Positions 16,062 through 20,099 of a stretch of 20,099 nt of DNA are shown in pieces (the first letter of the stretch is position 1; every line of letters begins with the position of its first letter). The DNA comes from Patescibacteria group bacterium. GTDB lineage: Bacteria; Patescibacteriota; Minisyncoccia; Phycocordibacterales; UBA1006. The DNA lies in NCBI GenBank assembly GCA_020428615.1, contig JAGQMO010000002.1, forward strand, positions 1 through 20,099, in the 5' to 3' direction. The notes below the pieces were generated by a model. That model had not been told where the DNA came from and did no database searches. It saw only the letters and a program-made list of their open reading frames with translations. Position numbers and translations under genes: made by a program.

Positions 16062-16592
16062 ATGGAACCAAACAACGAACAATCAAATTTTATTAGAGAA
16101 AGAGAATCTTCATCAAAATCACTATGGTACATTATTATTGTTGTACTGGTACTCGCTTTAATTGGTTGGTATGGGTACAGTGCGGGATGGTTTTCTCCTC
16201 GTGAGACCAGTCTCGATGAATTTCTTCCAGCAGATTTGAATAATGAAGGACTGCCTGCAAACGCGGCTCCTATTGATTCAATCCATATTGAAACGACTGA
16301 GAGTTTTCCTATACAGGAAACAGTGGTTGTGGCAGGAAATTTACCAAACGGTTGTACCTACCTTAATACGCCCACTCAGTTTCGAGACGGTAATGTATTT
16401 TACATAACCTTGGATACCTATACTGAAGGGGATGTATGTACAGAAGCTTTAGTACCGTACGAAGAAAGAATCCCACTTCAAGTTAATAATCTTCCTCAGG
16501 GGGTATATGTTGTTAATGTCAACGGACAAGAACTAAGTTTCGAGCTTGAGAGTGATAATGCTATTGATTTTACAGCAGGTGAGGATAAGTAA
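16062..16592 (+). CDS. Membrane-anchored protein with extracytoplasmic beta domain
   Basis: No named gene is recognised. With the start at ATG 16062 the protein is 176 aa: a charged cytoplasmic tail, one membrane segment (about residues 21-42), a linker, and an Ig-like beta domain (about 73-162). The domain has alternating hydrophobic strands and the phrases GNLPNGCTYL and LPQGVYVVNVNGQELSFEL. I recall this arrangement, with a Gly-x-Leu-Pro-x-Gly-Cys near the start and a Gly-x-Tyr-x-Val-x-Val-Asn-Gly near the end, from secreted proteins of Chloroflexi and CPR. C98 and C126 are the only cysteines and probably pair. An extension to 16014 is rejected because it adds cysteine-containing sequence unlike a normal N-terminus. 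It converges on the rluF-like gene, with a shared terminator. Confidence 0.7.
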   Translation: MEPNNEQSNFIRERESSSKSLWYIIIVVLVLALIGWYGYSAGWFSPRETSLDEFLPADLNNEGLPANAAPIDSIHIETTESFPIQETVVVAGNLPNGCTYLNTPTQFRDGNVFYITLDTYTEGDVCTEALVPYEERIPLQVNNLPQGVYVVNVNGQELSFELESDNAIDFTAGEDK

Positions 16593-16605
16593 CATATTGC
16601 TCTTT

Positions 16606-16637
16606 CAATAAAAACGCGTGATTACGCGTTTTTATTG
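16606..16637. terminator. Bidirectional terminator between convergent genes
   Basis: AATAAAAACGCGT (16607-16619) pairs perfectly with ACGCGTTTTTATT (16624-16636) across a GATT loop, with one more C-G pair outside. It serves the + gene ending at 16592 and overlaps the TAA stop (16632-16634) of the minus-strand pseudouridine synthase. Confidence 0.9.
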
Positions 16638-17342
16638 TGCTCTACTATTTCCTGCTTCTTTTAATTCGTGAAGTTGTTCTTTGCTCACGTATTTAAAATT
16701 ACCTGGAAGCATTTTAGGTGCAATAAGATTATGGATGCGTACCCGTTTGAGTGATACGACCGTCAGGTTGCAGGCGTTTGCCATTCTCCTGACTTGATGT
16801 TTTCGTCCTTCTTTAATGACAATCCGGAATGTATGCGTGCTTACACGTGATGCTTGTGCAGGTAACGTCCATCCATCTTCGAGTTTTATCCCTTCAGACA
16901 TTTTTTTCATCATGCTTGGGGTTATGCGCTCTCGGACTTCAACAACATACTCCTTTTCAAGTAAGTGTTCTTTTCCTGTGACTGCTTTTGTCACCATGCC
17001 ATCATTTGATAACAAGATGAGTCCTTCGCTCTCTTTATCAAGGCGTCCAACAGTGTTGAGATGCGCGAACTGAGGAAACACGTCAAAAATTGTTTTGTGA
17101 CCATCAGTATCCTTAGAAGAGATATACCCTCGTGGTTTGTATACTAATACAGTTATTTTCTCTTCAAGACCTTCATTGACTGCGTTTGAATACGTCATTG
17201 TATCGTGTGTTGGGTCTATTTTATCGCCTGGCTGTGCGATCGAACCATTCACGAGAATATCTCCTGATGCGAGAAAACGCTTTGCTTCTCTACGCGACAT
17301 GATGCCTTGTTCAGACAGATATTTTTCAATGCGGATATTCAT
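16632..17342 (-). CDS. rRNA pseudouridine synthase, RsuA/RluB/RluE/RluF family
   Basis: This enzyme isomerises a specific uridine to pseudouridine in ribosomal RNA. The 236-aa protein has an N-terminal S4 RNA-binding domain (about 2-50, with SRREAKRFLASGDILVNG) and then the catalytic domain. The catalytic aspartate is D102 in GRLDKESEGLILLSNDG. KEYVVEV and GRKHQVRRM (about 180-188) are family motifs. The single-domain layout with KEYxVxV suggests the RluB/RluF branch (23S rRNA positions near 2604-2605 in E. coli numbering), but the branch cannot be fixed by eye. Its ATG overlaps the stop of the upstream binding-protein gene by one base (TAATG), which implies translational coupling. Confidence 0.9.
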   Translation of the reverse strand: MNIRIEKYLSEQGIMSRREAKRFLASGDILVNGSIAQPGDKIDPTHDTMTYSNAVNEGLEEKITVLVYKPRGYISSKDTDGHKTIFDVFPQFAHLNTVGRLDKESEGLILLSNDGMVTKAVTGKEHLLEKEYVVEVRERITPSMMKKMSEGIKLEDGWTLPAQASRVSTHTFRIVIKEGRKHQVRRMANACNLTVVSLKRVRIHNLIAPKMLPGNFKYVSKEQLHELKEAGNSRAQ

Positions 17343-18976
17343 TATGCTTGATTATTTGTAAAGATGTCCCACACACTTCGTGTTCGAATATACCAATCGC
17401 TAATAGTGTTAAAACGGTCTGAAGATCGAGCGATTGAAAACGATGCGCCACGGACATTCTCGGGAAGTATATAAATATAAGATGGAGCGTAGAGAAATAC
17501 AGCAGGATATTGTGAGATGATAGCAGTATCAATCTTTTCAAACTCGGGATTGTGGGTATTTCTTAAACTTGAGAGCAGCGTGTCAACACCCGCATCTTTA
17601 AAGAGGCTGATATTTAAACCTGGATCACTGATTTGTGATGAATGCCAGAAGGCATACATATCGCTTGGCTTTTCAATCTCGTATCCAAAAATAATTGACT
17701 CGTATTCTCGTGGACGAAGAATGTTCTGATTAAAGTTCCCTTGATCATATGCACGTATCGTCATACGAATACCAACATCAGCCAAATCTTCTTGAATTAA
17801 ATTTGCAATGTGTTTCATTTCTTCAAGGTTCGGAATTGAAACGGTGAATCCAAGCTGGAGTTCAGAATCATTCAATGATTTGTGGTACCATCCTTCCTCA
17901 TCTTTTTTCCAACCATCAGATTCAATCAATTCTTTGGCGTGGGTTGGATCGAAGTTTGGATCATGAGTTGGAAAACCAAATGCTGATTCAATCGGTGATG
18001 CGTATCCATGGAAGACATCGTTAACGATGCTTTCGGTATCGATAGCATAGTTGATTGCCTGTCGTACATTTTTTGATTTCAGTACAGACTGTGTTTCTTG
18101 GTTAAAGAATAGTGCAAATACCCGAGGTAGCGTTGCGCTATACACTCTCTTTGGATCAAGAATGGTTTCAGCAGTGCTTGGACTCACACCGTAGGCCGCA
18201 TCTACTGAACCATCCTTGAGAGCTTTCGTGAGTTGCTCTTCATTATCAAAGAATTTTAAGGTGATTGTTTGAATGTATGGTTTTTCAATACTCGTGAGCG
18301 AACGCGCAAGTACGTAACGTTCAGGAACACCACTTTCTTTATTTTCAATCTTTTTTACATGATATGGCCCTGAACCTATTGGATTGGTATTGTACGTACT
18401 AAAAATAAATTCTTGCGGATTAACGGTTCCCCAAATATGTTGAGGGAGTACACCAAGTTCAAGATTATAGGGAAAATCACTAAACGGTCGGGCAAGAGTA
18501 AACACTATGGTATATTCATCTTGTTTCTCAACCTCAACACCCTGCCATTTTGTAGCAAGTGGACTTTTAATGAGACTGTCTTGAATTGATTCAACAGTGA
18601 ACACAACATCATCTGCTGTCACCTCAACACCATCTTCAAATTGTACGCCATGTTTTAGGGTTAGTGTGTAACTGAGTCCGTCAGGTGCAGTCTCAATATC
18701 GTCAGCAAGTACGTAATGCAATTCACCCTTGCGATCAATGGTAAGGATCGGACTAAATACCAATCGTGTCAGATCCATGTCTGCTTGTGTTTGAGCTAAT
18801 ACTGGATTGATGAAACGAGGTGCTCCAATAATTCCTTCATGAACATCACCCCCCGAAGCCTTCACATTAGTCAGATATGTTTTATTGAACTGCCAGATGA
18901 TTCCGATAATACTGATACACAAGACGACAAAAAAAACACGAAACAGGAATGATGTGTTTTTGAGGTAAGCTAACAT
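17342..18976 (-). CDS. Extracytoplasmic peptide-binding protein, SBP_bac_5 family, membrane-anchored
   Basis: A 544-aa family 5 solute-binding protein, the class that captures oligopeptides (OppA/DppA-like) for ABC transporters. One N-terminal membrane segment (about residues 12-29) replaces the usual lipobox. After it, GIIGAPRFINPVLAQTQADMDLTRLVFSPIL matches the family's opening. Later family phrases include LKHGVQFEDGVEVTADDVVFTVESI, NPIGSGPYHVKKI and NVRQAINYAIDTESIV. No permease or ATPase gene is in the window. It lies 5 bases after secG and overlaps the rluF-like gene by one base, so the three genes form one unit. The ligand is unknown. Confidence 0.92.
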   Translation of the reverse strand: MLAYLKNTSFLFRVFFVVLCISIIGIIWQFNKTYLTNVKASGGDVHEGIIGAPRFINPVLAQTQADMDLTRLVFSPILTIDRKGELHYVLADDIETAPDGLSYTLTLKHGVQFEDGVEVTADDVVFTVESIQDSLIKSPLATKWQGVEVEKQDEYTIVFTLARPFSDFPYNLELGVLPQHIWGTVNPQEFIFSTYNTNPIGSGPYHVKKIENKESGVPERYVLARSLTSIEKPYIQTITLKFFDNEEQLTKALKDGSVDAAYGVSPSTAETILDPKRVYSATLPRVFALFFNQETQSVLKSKNVRQAINYAIDTESIVNDVFHGYASPIESAFGFPTHDPNFDPTHAKELIESDGWKKDEEGWYHKSLNDSELQLGFTVSIPNLEEMKHIANLIQEDLADVGIRMTIRAYDQGNFNQNILRPREYESIIFGYEIEKPSDMYAFWHSSQISDPGLNISLFKDAGVDTLLSSLRNTHNPEFEKIDTAIISQYPAVFLYAPSYIYILPENVRGASFSIARSSDRFNTISDWYIRTRSVWDIFTNNQA

Positions 18977-18981
18977 GATGA

Positions 18982-19215
18982 TTATTTAGTCACAACAACA
19001 ATAATTGAAACTAACGTAAACAGTACAGCAATTACTATTGATGCTTGAAAAAGTGTTTTTTCGCTTCCACGACGAGTATTCTTGACGGTATCAACAGAAT
19101 CGCTTCCACCGAATGCACCGCCGAGAGATTCTTCTGATCGTTGAAGTAGAATAGCGATAACCAAGAGTATCGAGAGGATAATTTGTAATGTCGGTAATAT
19201 GCTCGTGAGTGTCAT
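18982..19215 (-). CDS. secG: Preprotein translocase subunit SecG
   Basis: SecG is the small auxiliary subunit of the SecYEG channel. I set the start at the ATG at 19215, giving 77 aa, the normal SecG size; upstream codons to 19302 have no family resemblance and lie beyond the promoter. The protein has two membrane helices (about 6-24 and 56-75). Between them is the conserved cytoplasmic loop LLQRSEESLGGAFGGSDS...RRGSEKTLFQ, which is diagnostic. It is the first gene of the minus-strand unit secG / binding protein / pseudouridine synthase. Confidence 0.95.
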   Translation of the reverse strand: MTLTSILPTLQIILSILLVIAILLQRSEESLGGAFGGSDSVDTVKNTRRGSEKTLFQASIVIAVLFTLVSIIVVVTK

Positions 19216-19224
19216 ATATCGTGT

Positions 19225-19252
19225 ATGGTAGCAAAAACAGATTAAAATACAA
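19225..19252 (-). promoter_or_regulatory. Putative promoter of the secG unit
   Basis: On the minus strand, TTGTAT (19252-19247) and TACCAT (19230-19225) are separated by 16 bases. The -10 is 9 bases before the secG ATG, predicting a leader of about 3 bases. It is divergent to the promoter at 19297-19323. Confidence 0.45.
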
Positions 19253-19296
19253 AATTGACGATCGTGTATTCTGTTACTTTCTATGAATGAGATTCT

Positions 19297-19323
19297 TTGC
19301 ACTCATATCTTTTTTGATATACT
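19297..19323 (+). promoter_or_regulatory. Putative promoter of the peptidoglycan-binding-domain gene
   Basis: TGATATACT (19315-19323) is an extended -10, identical to the box at 7245-7253. TTGCAC (19297-19302) is a possible -35 with a 15-base spacer. The ATG at 19332 is 8 bases after the box, so the leader is about 2 bases. Confidence 0.6.
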
Positions 19324-19331
19324 AGTTACAT

Positions 19332-19862
19332 ATGAACGAACTCAAATATCAGATTACACAAATCGTCTTTCTCATTTTGCTTGGTATCGGTGCTTATTGG
19401 GCATTAACCAGTCTCGATAGCGGGGTGCAATATACACGAGAACAAATCATTGAAGATGAACAGCAAGTATCAGTCCCTGATGAAATGGTGAATGCGGTAA
19501 ATAATGAAACCGTTCTTGTTGTTGATGAATCAAGTGAAGAAGAAGTTGAACCGGTTGAAACCACGACTTCGCAGCCAGAAGAACAACCACAGGTTTCAAC
19601 TCACCAAACACTCATTGATGCATTGCAAAAAATGGTTGATGATAACGTTACGATGGATAGTGGTTCAAGCGGTACACGAGTAGGAACTGTTCAGAAATTC
19701 TTGGACATCTATTTTACTGACAAGACTATTTCGGTCGATAACGATTTCGGCCCTACAACTAAAAACTTAGTCAAAGAATTCCAGCAAAAGGAATTGAATG
19801 GTGGTGATGGTCGGGTTGGGCCGAATACCTTGAAGGCCATGATCGGATACCTTGAAGCATAA
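19332..19862 (+). CDS. Membrane-anchored protein with peptidoglycan-binding domain
   Basis: A 176-aa protein with an N-terminal membrane segment (about residues 8-27), an acidic Glu/Val/Thr/Pro-rich linker (about 40-90) and a C-terminal PG_binding_1-type domain (about 108-172). The domain is recognised by SSGTRVGTVQKFLDIYF, DNDFGPTTKNLVKEFQ and GGDGRVGPNTLKAM, which give the expected three-helix repeat with Phe-Gly-Pro-Thr-Thr and Val-Gly-Pro-Asn-Thr turns. The likely role is to tether the cell membrane to the wall or to place a partner there. There is no catalytic domain. It has no cysteine. It is divergent from secG and followed by another exported protein. Confidence 0.85.
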   Translation: MNELKYQITQIVFLILLGIGAYWALTSLDSGVQYTREQIIEDEQQVSVPDEMVNAVNNETVLVVDESSEEEVEPVETTTSQPEEQPQVSTHQTLIDALQKMVDDNVTMDSGSSGTRVGTVQKFLDIYFTDKTISVDNDFGPTTKNLVKEFQQKELNGGDGRVGPNTLKAMIGYLEA

Positions 19863-19895
19863 CATCCATTTAGCACAGGTATTTTTTGATATATT

Positions 19896-19904
19896 TGATA
19901 TACT
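19896..19904 (+). promoter_or_regulatory. Extended -10 promoter for the last gene
   Basis: TGATATACT (19896-19904), the third identical copy of this box in the window, ends 11 bases before the ATG at 19916. The predicted leader is about 4-5 bases. No good -35 is seen. Confidence 0.55.
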
Positions 19905-19915
19905 GTGCGTGATGT

Positions 19916-20099
19916 ATGGGAAAAGCGTTACGGTTTTTTATTGTAATATCTCTTTTAAGCTTGGTACTTACGATTAATGTCCCTCGTGTCTTTTCTGCTA
20001 CCACATCGTGGAATTTTAGTGTACCTGGTGACTATACCGTTTCTGATGCGAACAAGATCAATCTTAATGGAGATGTAGCAATGTTAACGGTAACCGGTA
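19916..20099 (+). CDS. Secreted protein with signal peptide (5' part, cut at window end)
   Basis: The frame from ATG 19916 is open to the window edge (61 codons). It begins MGKALRFFIVISLLSLVLTI, a signal peptide with a basic start and hydrophobic core, probably cut near VFSA|TT. The visible mature part (SWNFSVPGDYTVSDANKI...) looks like the beginning of a beta-rich surface domain often seen in large CPR secreted proteins. An ATG at 19912 in another frame stops after 21 codons and is not used. Function cannot be judged from this fragment. Confidence 0.75.
   Translation, partial: MGKALRFFIVISLLSLVLTINVPRVFSATTSWNFSVPGDYTVSDANKINLNGDVAMLTVTG

Noticed and set aside
15970..16161. Small + strand frame before the beta-domain gene
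   Set aside because: It overlaps the promoter and start of a better-supported gene in another frame and shows no protein-like features.
19216..19302. N-terminal extension of SecG
   Set aside because: The extra 29 residues include several cysteines and no family match, and would cross the predicted promoter; 77 aa is the usual SecG size.

Overview
The window looks like a piece of a Candidate Phyla Radiation (Patescibacteria) chromosome, probably a Parcubacteria-type lineage. This is inferred from moderate-to-low GC, compact gene packing with few recognisable Shine-Dalgarno sites, a CPR-style type IV pilus cluster with several pseudopilins, tRNA genes without encoded CCA, and small surface proteins with one membrane anchor. 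The standard code (TGA as stop) gives full-length family members throughout. No phage, insertion sequence, CRISPR array or obvious defence island is visible.

Positions 1-11096 hold a type IV pilus locus, all on the + strand. First comes the inner-membrane alignment subcomplex: pilM (cut by the window edge), pilN, pilO and a PilP-like protein, closed by a strong terminator. Then follow the motors pilB and pilT and the platform protein pilC. A separately promoted, terminator-flanked major pilin has an unusually long, structured leader. The rest is a minor pilin, the prepilin peptidase pilD and four further pseudopilins (GspH/FimT-, PilW-, PilV- and PilX-like). PilD processes the prepilins, PilB/PilC with PilMNO(P) assemble the fibre and PilT retracts it.

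Positions 11100-15386 are housekeeping: ligA four bases after the last pilin, then gatC and gatA (two subunits of the tRNA amidotransferase), then a membrane-anchored protein with a HEPN-like R-x4-H motif that I cannot name. Positions 15419-15902 hold four tRNA genes on alternating strands: fMet (+), Met (-), Asp (+), Thr (-). Hairpin terminators lie after the fMet and Asp genes.

Positions 16062-20099 carry a membrane-anchored beta-domain protein (+), a convergent minus-strand unit secG / peptide-binding protein / RsuA-RluF pseudouridine synthase, a membrane-anchored peptidoglycan-binding-domain protein (+), and the start of a secreted protein (+) that runs off the edge.

Cross-cutting patterns: (i) many genes have an extended -10 box (TGnTATAAT-like) only 6-11 bases before the ATG, suggesting leaderless or near-leaderless mRNAs; (ii) none of the 23 complete-stop genes ends in TGA; (iii) cytosolic pilus proteins lack cysteine while exported pilins carry even numbers; (iv) LigA and PilB have both lost their usual zinc-binding cysteines. 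I do not see a wholly new system. The best leads are the HEPN-like membrane protein, the structured pilin leader and the promoter/start architecture.
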